Shown one piece after another: positions 21,291 to 33,629 of a stretch of 64,000 bases of DNA. Origin of the DNA: Gnetum montanum. Taxonomy: Eukaryota; Streptophyta; Gnetopsida; Gnetales; Gnetaceae. Within the stretch, counting starts at the first letter, position 1. Each line of letters begins with the position of its first letter. The position numbers were made by a program, and so were the translations under genes. The stretch lies in assembly GCA_015680685.1 (NCBI GenBank), contig MNCI01009596.1:65865-129864 (forward strand), in the 5' to 3' direction. The notes beneath the pieces are model-generated. The model was not told the origin of the DNA and made no database searches. It saw nothing but the letters and a program-made list of their open reading frames with translations.

Positions 21291-23485
21291 ATCTATCACC
21301 CAACCAACCCACAAAAGCTTAACTTGGTTAATATTCAACAAGTCAAACTATTGTCTAAACATCTCAACTCCTCTATGAACTCAAACTTGTCTATGAAACT
21401 GACTTCAACCCATTCCATCTTCCAATTAACTATTTCCAATAATAATCATGGGGGTGTCTAGTTGGATACTTAGGCATTGAACCTTTTCTTTTCTTACTAT
21501 TTTTTCACATTATTTGATATCTTTTCTATTCTTTTATACTTTTCTCATTTCTTAATCATTTTCTATTCTTTGATATCTTTTAAATTCTTTCGATATTTTT
21601 TTGTTCCTATCATTTTTGTTACATTTTGCTATAATTTTTCATCATCTTTTTGTACATATTTTTGTTAACTTCTCTAATACAGTGCAAGGAATAAAACAAG
21701 ATGTAGTTCTAATAACTTGAATATTGCTCTATATTATCAAATCATTGGAAGATTGATTCTATATACAATGAGACCACATCATCCATCCACTCATTTCCAA
21801 TAATAAGAGATTCTTACCATGTTCATAATGATATTCTTTTCACAATAAAACTAAAATAAACTTGTAATCATTATGTCTAGATAGAAAATTGAAGAACCAA
21901 GTGGGAATATAAAGGGTGTGACATCAAAGGGATTTGTGGATTCTCTAAGGCTACTACTATAAGTTTTATCTTGTTTTCAAGGTTGTATTATTTACTTGAG
22001 TTATAACGAAAAGGGAAAGTATGCATGCAATAACTACTACCTTACCATGTCATTGGAAAGACATGTTACCCATGCTTGAAGTAGGTGACTTCTCAGAAAT
22101 CTAAAAAATAAAGTGTGTTATTAATAAACTACTTTCTTGAACTTCATTGTCAAGTGTTAATACTTCTTATAGCAGTGGTAGTCTTGTGGTTGCTAGTTTT
22201 GGGATGATTCAATGCAATGTCACTAGTAAGTGGTATGGACTTGGTTTGGATCTTGGACGAAAAGGCTAATGATTACATTAACCATACATATCACACAAAA
22301 TAATCCATTATGCCTATGGTAAGACACCTCATGTCCCAATTACTACAATCCTTTCTACTCCCATTCCACCTCACTATTATATATTATCATAATTCTATAG
22401 TTTTGTATAGTATAGTGTTATTTTCTCATTCAGGTGATACTAACATGTGTGTTTTGCAAGACAAGTATGTTTTACATTCAACTTCTTGAGTGCCTATGGA
22501 CACTTATAGGTGTGGTCATACAAGGGCACTAAGGGTTGAAGCTTGTTTTGGGGAGGACCCACCCGCATAACTCTTGTGCTTCATACCTGATGACCAATTC
22601 CACATTATCTTATACCTCTAAGATACTTAAACCATCAATTTTTACTTTCCTATATTCTCACAATTGGTCATAATTTTGGCAATCCCTACTACCATCTCTT
22701 ATACATCTCATTGATATTCTTTGCCATGGATTCCTTCTTTCAAACAATTCCAATGTCAAATTTTTATATTTTGAGCATCATCTATGATCAACCATCCTTC
22801 AGCCACCTCCACATCTTCCAAACTATCCATTTTACCCAATTTTTCTAACCAAAATTGCTCAAGATTCATATTTTTTGGTAGTGACATTGTAGCTACGATG
22901 TATTAGGCCCTAATATGTTGTATCAATGATGTATCCAAGATAAAATGCCTATATATACAGACGGGAGTTAAGAAATTTTTCATTATTCTCATTTCTATCA
23001 AGGGAAGTTCATGCAGTTTTTCTAATCCTATGGTAGCCAAACTTCCTAGCACCATTACTCTTTCATCGTAGCTCTGATTTGTATGATTTTTAAACCTTTT
23101 TGATCACAGAGTGTTCAACTTAGTCATGGGGGAGAGTGCTACATGTAACTAAGTCAAATTGGGTCAAGTTTCTCTAATGTCGAATAAGCATATTTTGATC
23201 AATTAATTGAATAAAAGCTAATAAACCTAACCAATTCTCCTGGTCAACCATCCTATTACACAATAAATAAGGAAATAATAACTATGAGAAGTCTTAACAA
23301 TTAAAGAATACAAAAAATAAGGATTTATTTTTGAATTTTTTCTAACTTTGCAATCATAATAAATTTATAAATAATAATAAGGATAAAAATTGGAATAAAA
23401 CCAAGAGCTTGAAAAAAGGATATGAACCATTAAGAATCTATTTGGAACCTCTAGGTGATCTCGAATGAATTCTTGATGATTGCAT
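21291..23485 (+). other. Post-integrase non-coding region of element B
   Basis: Contains ATCATGGGGGTG at 21444, a very T-rich tract 21480-21670 ending in ATACAG, GAGACCACATCATCCATCCA at about 21770, GTGACATCAAAGGGATTTG at about 21919, TTGGGGAGGACCCACC at about 22548, TATA text CCTATATATACAG at about 22951, and AGTCATGGGGGAGAG at 23122. Order and spacing resemble element C. Confidence 0.6.
22951..22963 (+). promoter_or_regulatory. Putative internal TATA box for ORF3 (element B)
   Basis: CCTATATATACAG lies about 530 bases before the ORF3 ATG at 23486, as in element C. Confidence 0.4.
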
Positions 23486-23680
23486 ATGGCTCCCAAAAGA
23501 CCTATAGTAGAAGGACCCTCACAGCAAGGAAGTAAAAGGCTAAGGGGTACAGGTAGAGGACAAGATGGAGAACAAACTCCACAAGCAGAGTAGGAGGCCC
23601 AATCTTTTAATATCCATCAAAAAACACCTATCACAAAACACTCTGTGTAGGTTGAGGCTAAAGCACCACCACTTTAGAAC
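23486..23680 (+). pseudogene. Truncated ORF3 start of element B
   Basis: MAPKRPIVEGPSQQGSKRL matches the N-termini of ORF3 in C (MAPKLRHPRDEGPSQ) and F (MAPRRGAQGVPSQ). A stop follows after about 35 residues, then EAQSFNIHQKTPI, also present in F (KAQSFSIHQEAPI). Homology ends near 23,680 where Copia pol text begins. Confidence 0.65.
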
Positions 23681-25749
23681 AAGGAAAATGCCTCATGCTA
23701 TCAATAGAATTTCAACAGAAAGATGGAAGCTTTAAAAAGGTTCTTTAGTATGATAGAATGGTATATATGTCCTCTCATGTAAAATTGCCAAAACCATTTT
23801 GAGATGATGCAATGAGAATAGTTGTGAACTTAATTAACATTTCTCCTTAAAAACCTTTGAATGGTGATACTCTTAACAAAGTTTGGATACATAAAGATGT
23901 ATATTATGATTATTTGAGGGTTTTTTATTGTAGGGCATTTATTCACATCCTTAAAGATGAGAGATCTAAGCTTAATGAGAAGATAAAGCAATGTATCTTC
24001 CTTGGCTATGGACATGAAGAATTTGGCTATAGATTGTAGGATCCAAAGGGCAAGAAAATATTTACAAGTAGAGATATTGTATTCTTTGAAGATCAAACTA
24101 TTGTAGATTTTGAGAAAGAAGAATGGTCAAAGTCAATCAATAGAAGGATGATCCATTTAAATAGTGCTACAACTCCACTTATAATAAGTGAGGGCCATGA
24201 TGGAGATGCACAAAATAATGAAGATGATGAAGTTCAACAAGATTCCACATCAAATGATTCGACAACTAAAGATATTGCACTAGAATAAGATCAAGATTTG
24301 ATTCTTCCATAAGAGTTCCAATTAAGAAGATCCACCTAGCAACATCAACCTTTTAGAAAATATTTGCCAGATGAGTATTTATTACTCAATGATGGGGAAG
24401 AACCAGAAACTATAGTGAAGCAATGTCACATGAGCACAAAGAAAAGTGGTTAAAAGCCATGCAAGAGGAAATGAAATTCTTGTATGAGAACCACATCTAT
24501 GAGTTAGTAAAATTACCAGAAGGTAAGAAAGCTCTCAACAACAAGTGGATGTTTAGATTAAATTATGAGAAAAATAGTTCCTAGCCAAGGTACAAGGCAT
24601 GATTGATTATGAAGGGCTTTGGTTAAAAGAAATGTATTGATTTTGAATAAATTTTTTGCACCTATGATAAAGATATCCTCTATTAGAGTTGTTTTGGGAT
24701 TAGCTACTAAAGTAGATTTAGAAATACAACAATTAGATATGAAGACAACATTCCTTCATGATGACTTGGAAGAAAAGATTTATATGAAGCAGCCTTAAGG
24801 ATTTGAAGTCAAGAAAGAGGAGAAACTTGTATGCAGATTGACGAAGAGTTTATATGGGCTTACGCAAGCATGACTACAGTGATATAAGAATACTTTTGAT
24901 CATTATGTTTATGAAATTCTCTAATGGTGATTTTATTATTCTCTTACTTTATGTGAATGATATGTTGATAGTTGGCCATGATGCTTAGAAAATGGACAAA
25001 TTGAAAAAGGAGTTGAGTAAGACCTTTGCAACAAAGGATCTTGGATCAACCAAGAAAATACTTGTTATGAAGGTCTTAAGAGATAGATAAAAAGGAAAGT
25101 TATGGTTATCTCAAGAGAGGTATATTGAAAGAATATTGAAATGATTCAAAATGAGCAAGGACAAACTAGTGTGCTCTCCACTTGTAGATCACTTGAAGCT
25201 TAATTCTAACCAATGTCCTACAAGTGAAAAAGAAACGAAAGAAATGAAAAATATACCCTATGCATCAGTAGTAGGGAGCTTGATGTATGCCATGATGTGC
25301 ACAAGGCTAGACATCGCACATGTTGTTTGAGTTATTAGTCAATTTCTTGCTAATCTTGGCAAAGAACATTAAGAAGTAGTGAAATAGATTCTTAGGTATC
25401 TCAAAGGTACTTTCAAGGTCTGTATATTTTTTGGTCGTGATAAACCTCTACTTGTTGGTTACACAAATGTAGATATGGCTAGTGATGTTGATTCTAGAAA
25501 ATCCACATTTAGGATATTTTATGACCTTCACAAGGGAAGTTGTCTCATGGCAATCAACGTTATAAAAATGGGTTTCTTTGTCAACCATAAAGGTTGAATA
25601 CATTGCCATCACTCAGTACATCATAGAATTGCTATGAATGAAGAAGTTTCTATTAGAGTTAGATCATGAGAAAAATGAGTTTGTTCTTTATTGCAACAAT
25701 CTAAGTGTCATCCATCTCAGTAAAAAGTACACTTTTTCATTTAAGGTCT
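23681..25749 (+). pseudogene. Copia element D: integrase end, RT and RNase H, 5'-truncated
   Basis: It begins within the integrase (VKLPKPFWDDAMRIVVNLI at about 23785) and continues with ALNGDT-KVWIHKDVYYDYLRVF and KQCIFLGYGHEEFGYRL (open 23857-24039). RT shows LATKVDLEIQQLDMKTTFL at about 24700-24750 and KSLYGLTQA at about 24850. The YVDD equivalent near 24955 reads YVND-like and is broken. RNase H decays to 25,740, where it is cut by the minus-strand LTR within the final KK-T segment. No LTRs of its own are identified. Confidence 0.75.
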
Positions 25750-26759
25750 TGATGAGTGGTGAGGTACCCGTATGCCCAACCATATGAATCACTAAGGCAT
25801 TGCATGCAATCCAATCAAATTCCTTGGACCTATAGTTATCTAATGCACTAGATCTTCTAGGAAGTGACATGGACATTGAAAATGTTTGTTGTCTTCCCAA
25901 CTACACTTGTGAGGTTCAAGGGTATGGTTTAAGTGTAATTGAGGTATATGATTTTTCTTACTTTATATTTTATAGATTTGATTGCCTACAACAAAAATGA
26001 AGAGTAGAGTAATTTAAAATCTAATTCCTTATTGTCTATCTAGCCTAACACAAGTAACCATCCCACTTTCCTAAACACATATAGTGCTACTGGGCTACCA
26101 AACGTTAAGTGTTGCTAGGTTACCAAGTACTATATGAATGCTTGAAGTGGTCGTGCTCATGTTCATTAACAACTGGAAATAAATTTTTTAATTCAATTAC
26201 ATTAAAATAAAGAGCAAGAAATTAAAGCGCATTAAAGAAAATATAATCTATTCTTAGTGGTGCAAGGATTGTCAAAAGAGTTCATTTTATTCCCGTCACA
26301 TTGCTATGCTTAGGCACATTAGTGCTCAAACAAAGAACCGTACACACTTAGACTCCTTCTATGGGCACTCAAAAAATATTCTAACTCTAGGGAAAATAAA
26401 TGACAAAATTTTCACTACTTTGACTAGAAAATGACCAAAAACTAATGTGAAAATTGGAGCCCATGCACGGTATTTATAGACTTAAGGTATATACCCCAAT
26501 GTTGCATATGGGACATCACGGCAGACGACAAAAATGTATTCATCAGGTCTAAACACATTAATGTAAGATATCACTAGATTAGGGATGGCCTAGAATCAAA
26601 ATTATTATGTATTAAAAAAGTCTATACTAACAAGAATAAGTCAGATATGATGACTACATCACTACCTCAAGTTAAACTTAATGCTTGTAAAAGGATATTA
26701 GGCCTATTTGAAACTCCAAATAACTCAAGAAGGGAAGATTTTTGAGTGATCCCTCATCA
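25750..26759 (-). repeat. Ty3/Athila-family LTR, minus strand (about 1.0 kb)
   Basis: On the minus strand it starts TGATGAGGGATCAC (26759) and ends GGGTACCTCACCACTCATCA (25750). TCTATAAATACCGTG near 26,470 is its TATA box, and the family text (CTTGGTAACC, TTTGGTAGCCCAGTAG) is present. It interrupts Copia D. The flanking pentamers (GGTCT and TGTGG) do not match, so it is not a clean solo LTR. Confidence 0.7.
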
Positions 26760-27071
26760 TGTGGATCCATGACAGGGAGACAACTTGCAAATATTTCTTA
26801 CCACCCTTGCATCCATCATTATCCTTGCATCATTAGTCTGGCATTATTGATCCCTCAAGCTGTGTACGCAATGGTCATGGAGCCTTAAATAGATTATAAA
26901 TAGAGATGTGTTTTACCTTTAATTACAATAGGATAAAGATCAAATTGTTTGTATGTATTTTCATCTTTGCACACTTACTTGGGAGCCACCATTTCGGGTG
27001 TTCCTAACCCAACAATTTATTAGAATTCAATATTGTATATTTTAAGCTAGTTCTTTCTTTAAAAAACTCTC
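26760..27071. other. Unclassified stretch, LTR-like
   Basis: No coding sequence. The text TTAAATAGATTATAAATAGAG at about 26885 resembles an LTR promoter, and it may be part of a Copia LTR. No partner copy was found. Confidence 0.3.
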
Positions 27072-27545
27072 ATTCATCATCATCATCTGAGCCTTTTCCT
27101 GACAAAATAGAGTCAATTACATTAGTTCTTTTTCACCATTCACCTCTATGAAGAGCTAAATCTTTATTTATTTACAGTTTTTTCAAATTATCTTCAATTG
27201 TTTTTTTTTTCACGTCCTTTTTTGTCTTCCTTTCAATGGCTTTCATGGAATAATGATGGAGCAACAATTTTTGTAGGCTCATTGTTTGATCTTCTTTACA
27301 CATATCCAAACCATCTATGCCACCATTCTTGTAGCTTATCTTACTCAAACATCTATCTAAGCCTTTGCATTTCTACCACATTGATTTGTTATTCATGCTT
27401 CTTTTGTAATGCCCAACATGCAGCATCATCTAAGATAGCAAGCTTGATTGTTGTCCTGTAAAATTTCCCTTTTAGCTTTATTGGTATTATTTTATCATAT
27501 TGAACACCTCTAGCCTATCTCCATTTTGACCATTTTCAAATGTAA
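27072..27545 (-). pseudogene. RTE-type LINE, 3' end, minus strand
   Basis: On the minus strand the translation reads KLKGKFYRTTIKLAILDDA, then CWALQKKHE, WFGYV-RRS and KEDKKGRE. It aligns with the plus-strand LINE at 53,470-53,900. The 3' end carries a (GAT)n tail, seen here as CATCATCATCATC at about 27075. It is 5'-truncated and full of stops. Confidence 0.75.
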
Positions 27546-28560
27546 TTAACCATGGTTTAAAGACATGTTTTTAGATCCAAGTGAGAAATAGTTAGTCTAT
27601 TTCCATTACCAATATGCACAACATCATTACCAGTGTATAGTTTAATTTTTTGTAAGATACCTGGATCATCAACAATGTGTGAAGTTGCACACTTATCAGC
27701 ATAAAATGTTGGATCCTCTATTACATGAATATTCATTACAGTTAAAGCATGGGGTAACTCTTATGGCTAATAAGAGGAATCAAATCAATTCCAACAATGG
27801 AGAGCTATGTGTTCATGTTTATCATATATTTGACAAGAAGAATCTTCTTATGTTTATGTTGAAAATCTTATAGAAGCTAGACCTATGAAAGAAGAAGCAT
27901 TATTTATTTTTTTGATTAGTATGGAAAATATCATTAGAATGAGAATAACTTATTTGATTTGGATTGTAGTTGCATTCTTTTGGAGGTTGAATGTTCTTTT
28001 TATTTTCCAGTAAGAGCAAATCCATGACCACTCGAATAAAATTGTTGACTAAATCTACCTCTTCATATACGACCATGACCATGATTTCTACCTCTTTTTT
28101 CCACAAAGGTTTGGTTAAAATTAGGTTGCATTGAACATGTTTCATTCTCGTTAGCTAGCACCTCTTGTTTATGAGAATCAAGGGCAAAAACATATTCATG
28201 AAAGGTAAGATATGGAGGATTTAAAAGCGAAGCAAGATTACAAGATTGATACTCATGATCCCAATCCCTTCATAAATGAAAAACTATATCTAAATCAAAG
28301 ATAGGATGCTTGATTGTAGCCAAATTGTCGTAAATCATTCTAAAATTTCAAATATATTTTTCAATTGAAAAACTAATTTCACACAAAGTTTGAAGTTTGC
28401 TCTTTAGATGAATTTCCTTCTCCTTTATTCCAACCAAAAAGGCTTCTTCTAAGACATTCCATTTCACACCCAACTACTAATGGTAGAACGTCCTCTAACA
28501 TTGTGTTGTGAGAAGTCTGTTATTGTTCTACCATCCCTCAAACTCTGGATTTTCAACTTC
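27546..28560 (-). pseudogene. Copia gag and protease-region remnant, minus strand
   Basis: Reading from 28,560 downward, ICDNLATIKHPISDLDIVFHL and SLLNPPYLTFHEYVFALDSH are the UBN2-type gag of Copia elements. A Gly/Arg/His-rich linker, a decayed zinc knuckle (CQIYDKHEHIALHC at about 27,830) and an aspartic-protease-like TFYADKCATSHI with YTGNDVVHIGNG at about 27,600-27,720 follow. Frameshifts and stops occur throughout. Confidence 0.65.
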
Positions 28561-28595
28561 ATTTTCATTTTGATCTAGAATATTCTTTGTAGGCC

Positions 28596-29640
28596 TTCTA
28601 TATGTCATTGAATGGATTATTTTTTAACATCCTTTTCTTTGCAGATGATGTAGCCTTGATTGCAAAATTAGCTATAAGATTAAATTATATGCTTCAAATT
28701 CTCCATGACTGCTGCAACTATTCTAGTATGATATTTAATATTGATAAGACTAAAATTCTAGTTTGTGGTATTAGAAATAGAAATTACAATTTTTTCTTTG
28801 CAAAAAAAAAACTTGATATATGTGAATCTTATAAATATTTTGGAGTTGAATTTTCCAATAACTATAGTTAGAATACACTTATTACTCAAAGGGTTTCAAG
28901 TGGCATGTGAGGTCTATTTGCTCTAAAAAATAATTATAACAAGAAACAAATTTTGGCATGGGAGATCAAAAGGAAAATTTTTCATAGTCTTGTCCAACCT
29001 ATATTATTATATGGGTTTGTTGCCTAGGGACCTTCTCTTTCCACACATAATTACAAAAAATTAGAGCATGTTCGAAAATAGTTTCTTAAATATGAATTTC
29101 AAGTGAAAATGTAGATTTCCTAGGATATATTTCTTTTAGAAGTAAATTTCTTTCTCTTGAAGTTATGTCAATTTGTTGCTTATACTTAGAAGTTAAGTCA
29201 CATAGAGGAAGTTAATTATGCTAAAGAGATAATGGATGCTACACAAGAAAATGGATGGTTGCATTAAGGAAAATTATGGCTTTAATCATGGAATATTGTA
29301 ATAGAGGATCTTCCTTTAAACAAAAGGCTCTTCTAGAAAACTATGAAAAAAATGTTTTAGCTAAATTTTCATTGAACACATCAAGAAAAGGCATTTTTAT
29401 TTACATTCTATTAGAGGAAGTTTGTTATCTAGTACTCAAAAGTATCTATTCGCAACTATTCCTATTCATTTAAGGAATCAAATTGCTAGAACAAGAATGA
29501 GCTCTCTATCATCTCCTTAATGAGACAAATCATTGAATCAATTTACCAGGAGAAGAGCATATTTACAAACTATAGAAACAAAGCATAAAAGATGAACATA
29601 TTTTTTTATTTTGCCCATCTTTGGCTCGCATTTGATTGAA
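28596..29640 (+). pseudogene. Non-LTR retrotransposon RT, C-terminal part
   Basis: Open from 28602 with FFADDVALIA (the catalytic F/YADD box), then FNIDKTKILVCG, YKYFGVEFSNNY, and after frameshifts VQPILLYGF and a HVRK-FL segment typical of the thumb and connection of plant LINE RTs. Homology fades near 29,640. The upstream RT fingers are missing. It is a different lineage from the RTE pieces nearby. Confidence 0.7.
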
Positions 29641-30799
29641 TTATACTATTAATTGTGATTTTTTGATCACTTTTTTTGCAATTAATCCTATTTCCTTAGG
29701 GCATTACATCAATGATGTTTTCAACTTTCTTCAAAAATATGTTGAGGCTTTGTAATTGTCAAACGAATCCTTTGTGATTTTTTGGACATAATAAAAATTT
29801 CCAATTTCTAGTTTCTAGTATATGTAAGATGATGTATGTTGGAACTATGGATCAAAAGTTGAACTTGTGATTACCACAACATAAAATTTAAGCAAGTTAG
29901 CTTTACCAAAACTAAACTTTGACATCTAATCAAATGAATGAACAAACATTGTTGCTTTGTTTTTGTTGACCATTCTTACAACAAATAAATAAACTAATCA
30001 CTGATGCAAGATGCTTAATCATGCTGTGATGACATGAAAAACTCAAAGGAACTCAAAAGAATGAGAATCTGCATAACTCACAAAAAGTATGAATATATAT
30101 GGAGTGAATCCCAAAATAGTGGGATTGACTATAATTTACAATTCTGGAATAATGGAATTAACAAAGTCAATTACATGTTAGCAATGAGTGAAAATCATTT
30201 GGATTGCTAACTGTAAACTTCATGTTTACCATCAATCATGAGATCCTTATCATGTATAACATATAGACTTCAAAATCAACAATCCTCTTAGAACCTTGTA
30301 TTTTTAGTTAATATTACTTAATAATGAAACTTTAAAATATGATGGTGTAATTGCAAAAAAATTAGAGCATATTAAAAAGTAGTTAATAATGTTAACTGTA
30401 TTTAGATATAGTTTTTATCAATATGATGGCTTACATATAATAATGTATTATTACACACCAAAAATTTCAAAAGTCACAGTAGTGATATGTATGAAAGGTT
30501 AGGCAAACACCAAAATGAAATAGAAAATTTGTCACATGCATCACAATGCATTCACACAAGACACCAAATACAACATGTGCACCATCATGAATATTATGTA
30601 ATTTTTTGCACCACATAGTATCACATATTAATACCATGTGTGTAGTACATGAGATTGTAATATGCTTGTTAAATTTTCATATACATTCTTATGTGCATCA
30701 AAGCCTATGGTTGATCAGATAAGGCATATACATATTTTTTAAAAATAATAAACAAAAAGAAAATGATTATCATGTTAGCCTTTTATTGTAAATAAGTTA
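29641..30799. other. AT-rich DNA, nothing recognised
   Basis: No ORF above background, RNA gene or repeat pair was seen in this stretch. Confidence 0.5.
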
Positions 30800-31090
30800 T
30801 AAGAATAGTGTCTTAGATGGTTTAGTCATGTTTAAGGAAGATGAAATAATGAGTCTCTCAAAGAAGGTTGTCACATCACAATTTTAGGAAGGTTGCTAAA
30901 AAAAAAAAGATAATAAAATATGCATTAAAAAAAGATTAAAGAAGTTGATATGAAAGAATTACAAATAAATAGATTTAGTTCTTAAAAGAGGTTAATGTTA
31001 AAAAAGAATTCATGTATCTAATCTCAAAATTCAAGTACAATGAGATTAGTATTATGGTATTAACAATCAACCAAGATGATAGGGTTAAAT
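30800..31090 (+). pseudogene. RTE-type LINE 3' remnant
   Basis: The DNA from CTTAGATGGTTTAGTCATG to AAGAATTCATGTATCTAATC parallels the LINE end at 53,690-53,900 (LRWFEHVQRR to KRTHVADP). It is very decayed and has no intact GAT tail. Confidence 0.5.
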
Positions 31091-31239
31091 TTCTAATAAA
31101 ATAATCATATCAAGGTAACAACATAGTCAAAAATAAAAATTATGATTAAGTAAGGCTCAAAGACCCAAGTACTTAAAGTACTATGTTAAATAGCATATAT
31201 TCTTCCAAACTTTTTTACTCCTAAAACTAAAATTTTTAT

Positions 31240-31960
31240 TTATGTCCACTAAGACCCTATGGATCTATTGGATGACTTTGAGAATTCCTTTTATAGAATT
31301 TGTTGGGTACATAAGTCTATGTAGCCCACTAGAATCAAATTTGTGACCTCTATTAAGTATCACAATTTATCTAAATTAATTTTTATTCTTTCAATAGTTT
31401 GGTTTCTGTCTTTCTAGATTTCAAAGATCACATATCTTAGTAAAGTACTTCAAATTTTATTAATGCTCCAAGCTTTGCAAGATCTTTGAAATGATTTTGA
31501 CATCATAAAATATTACTTTGTTTTAAATACAAGCAATTGCAAGGCAATGCAAAAAGATACGATCACCATCTTCACAAGCATTCTTACAAAAATATCTATT
31601 AATGATCATTCATCTTTGCTTTAACAATTTATCAATACTTAAATTTTTTATTTTCATGTTAATTCAAGAAAGAAATGAACTTTAAGAATTAGGCTTACTT
31701 CTTGTCAACAAATAACTTCTTTATTCACATCCTATGCCAACTTTGTATGAATGTTTATTTTTCCATAATCAAGACTTATTATCTTCAATTTCATTCAATG
31801 ATTTTTCACCCATGTATGTACTTTTTCAAGTCTACTATTACAGAATAACCAACCAACAATCATTCTAGAAAATATTCAACATAGTTTAAATATTTAGCCT
31901 TCATCATTTTAACCCATGTGACATCTTTATTGATAATTTTTCAAGTTAATACTCAAGTAA
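31240..31960 (-). pseudogene. LINE C-terminal zinc-finger region, minus strand
   Basis: The minus strand reads FCKNACEDGDRIFLHCLA at about 31,560-31,610, resembling the zf-RVT domain (C-K-x-x-x-E-D-x-D-H-x-F-x-H-C) at the end of L1-type plant LINEs. INMKIKNLSIDKLLKQR precedes it, as expected. It is heavily mutated and the limits are approximate. Confidence 0.45.
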
Positions 31961-32063
31961 TGTAATTTTTTTTAAGTTCAAGTCAACGACATTCCCATGA
32001 ATGATGAGTTGAATCCCAATTCAATAAATGAATATTTTGTCTTCTTCAATCTTGGCAATAGAT

Positions 32064-32068
32064 GATTA
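32064..32068. repeat. Target-site duplication GATTA, left copy (element E)
   Basis: GATTA immediately before the 5' LTR; repeated at 38394-38398. Confidence 0.75.
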
Positions 32069-32475
32069 TGTAACACGCATTTACCCATTGAAGTGGCCTC
32101 CATATTCGTTGACGCTTATACGCGTTGGCATAACGTGTTTTTGCATTGGCGTTAGGGTGGCATCCACATCCTGATGGCGTTTTGGATCTCTTATTTTTCA
32201 AATTTTCTCTCATGGTAACCAATTCTATGGCCTATAAATTTGTTCTTGATGGGAGAACAAAGGTACCACGGATCACAAGAGGATTGCAGTTTAGGTTCCT
32301 TTCACAGACGCTTGGAGGTTGCATACACCATTGTTGTAGAGCACTGGTGTGAAAGAAGAATTTGAACAAGATTAATCGAAGGCATCAATGGCTAGAGGTC
32401 AGTTCCATTTTCTTCTACATTCTATACTTTGATTACTTATGCAATCTGATTTTTCTACATAATTATTTNGAAGCA
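32069..32475 (+). repeat. 5' LTR of Copia element E
   Basis: Starts TGTAACACGCATTTACCC, with GGCCTATAAATTTG as the likely TATA region (about 32,230), and ends near GAAGCA. An ambiguous base lies at 32469. No standard initiator-Met primer site (TGGTATCAGAGC) follows, so the junction may be damaged or misassembled. Confidence 0.75.
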
Positions 32476-32642
32476 TTAGATCTCTATCTTGATGCATCCT
32501 AATGATGATGAAATTGTCTGTATCAACTTTGGACTAGAATCCGGTTGTTGAGTTTGAATTAAATTGAATTCTAGATTTGTCGTCCACTTCACTAGCGCAT
32601 GGGATATTTAAGTATGTTATGTTGCCCATAAGTGTTTAATAT

Positions 32643-32726
32643 TGAATGGCCTATGTTACTTTGCCCATTGCCTATATTGTTGTGCCCGTTGCCTATGTTG
32701 TTGTGCCTATTGCTTGGTTTACTATG
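32643..32726 (+). repeat. Four-copy 21-bp tandem repeat in the Copia E leader
   Basis: Units begin at 32643, 32664, 32685 and 32706 and read like CCCATTGCCTATATTGTTGTG. They would encode a repeated PIAYIVV / PVAYVVV heptapeptide. It lies between the LTR and gag, so it is probably untranslated. Confidence 0.75.
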
Positions 32727-33629
32727 TTATTAGAACCATCAAGATTACTGTGTTTACTCGACAGGATACAACAAGTTTTTCCCTGTAATTTTAAGAATTT
32801 GGTCATGACCATCATGTTTCAAAGAGTTAATGAAGGATATTTTACTGCCAATTTAGTTACTTAAAAGCATGTGGATCATGTTTTATGACTTAACCGTAAA
32901 AATATACATAATGGTTATGGAAAATCATTATGTAACTGTGTAACATGTATCAATCTATGACCATCAGTGTTTAAAAAAAAGGGCAGGGTTTTAACCCAGT
33001 GTTTCCCTTTCCCACCCATCACAATCCAAAGGTATCGTGGCTATAAACTATTAGAAGTCAAAGGATAACTTTGCTAATGTCCTAAGCAAGTTGGTTATAT
33101 GCATTTTTGATAAAATTATTTTTATACCATGTTAAATTTGGTAATTTATCAATTTTATGCATATTTTGTATATGTATGCATCATTATAACTGTTGATCTA
33201 TATAATTTTGTATAATTAGAGAGTAGCCACAGCATCTTTAATTATGCAAAATTATGTAGTAAGAGCTTTTGGATCACATATGGTAGACAGCATTAAAATT
33301 TTTGACTAATCATATGTAATATGATAAATTTTATCCCACGGGAATTTTTATTATATTTAATATGATTAATTAGGATGATATGTTAAATTATTTTTCTTAA
33401 TTTTCCCACAAAGATTAAGAAAAGGAATATAATTTAATAGCTTCATCATAAGGATATATGAAGTTGTTTGAATTAAAATTTAGCCCAACGCAATTTTATG
33501 TCATTTGATTCATATTTTTCATGCTTTACATTGGTAAACATGCCTTATGGTATTTTAACCTCAAATTTAGTGACATAGTCATTTTTGATTATGCAATTGT
33601 ACAACATGTACACTACTTTGATTTTAAAT

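Larger units (their letters stand above)
2792..23690 (+). mobile_element. Ty3/Athila-like retrotransposon B, degenerate, split by nested element C
   Basis: This is an old element whose 5' LTR and gag N-terminus lie before the window, beyond inserted element A. It runs gag (2792-4790), protease (4780-5110), linker, then the break at 5569. After element C it resumes at 18686 with RT, RNase H, integrase, the non-coding block region and the first about 190 bp of ORF3 (23486). It is then cut by Copia sequence and no 3' LTR was found. Stops and frameshifts are dense, so it is the oldest copy of the family in the window. Joining across C at TTGGA gives continuous linker homology to C around 9950-9980. 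Confidence 0.8.
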
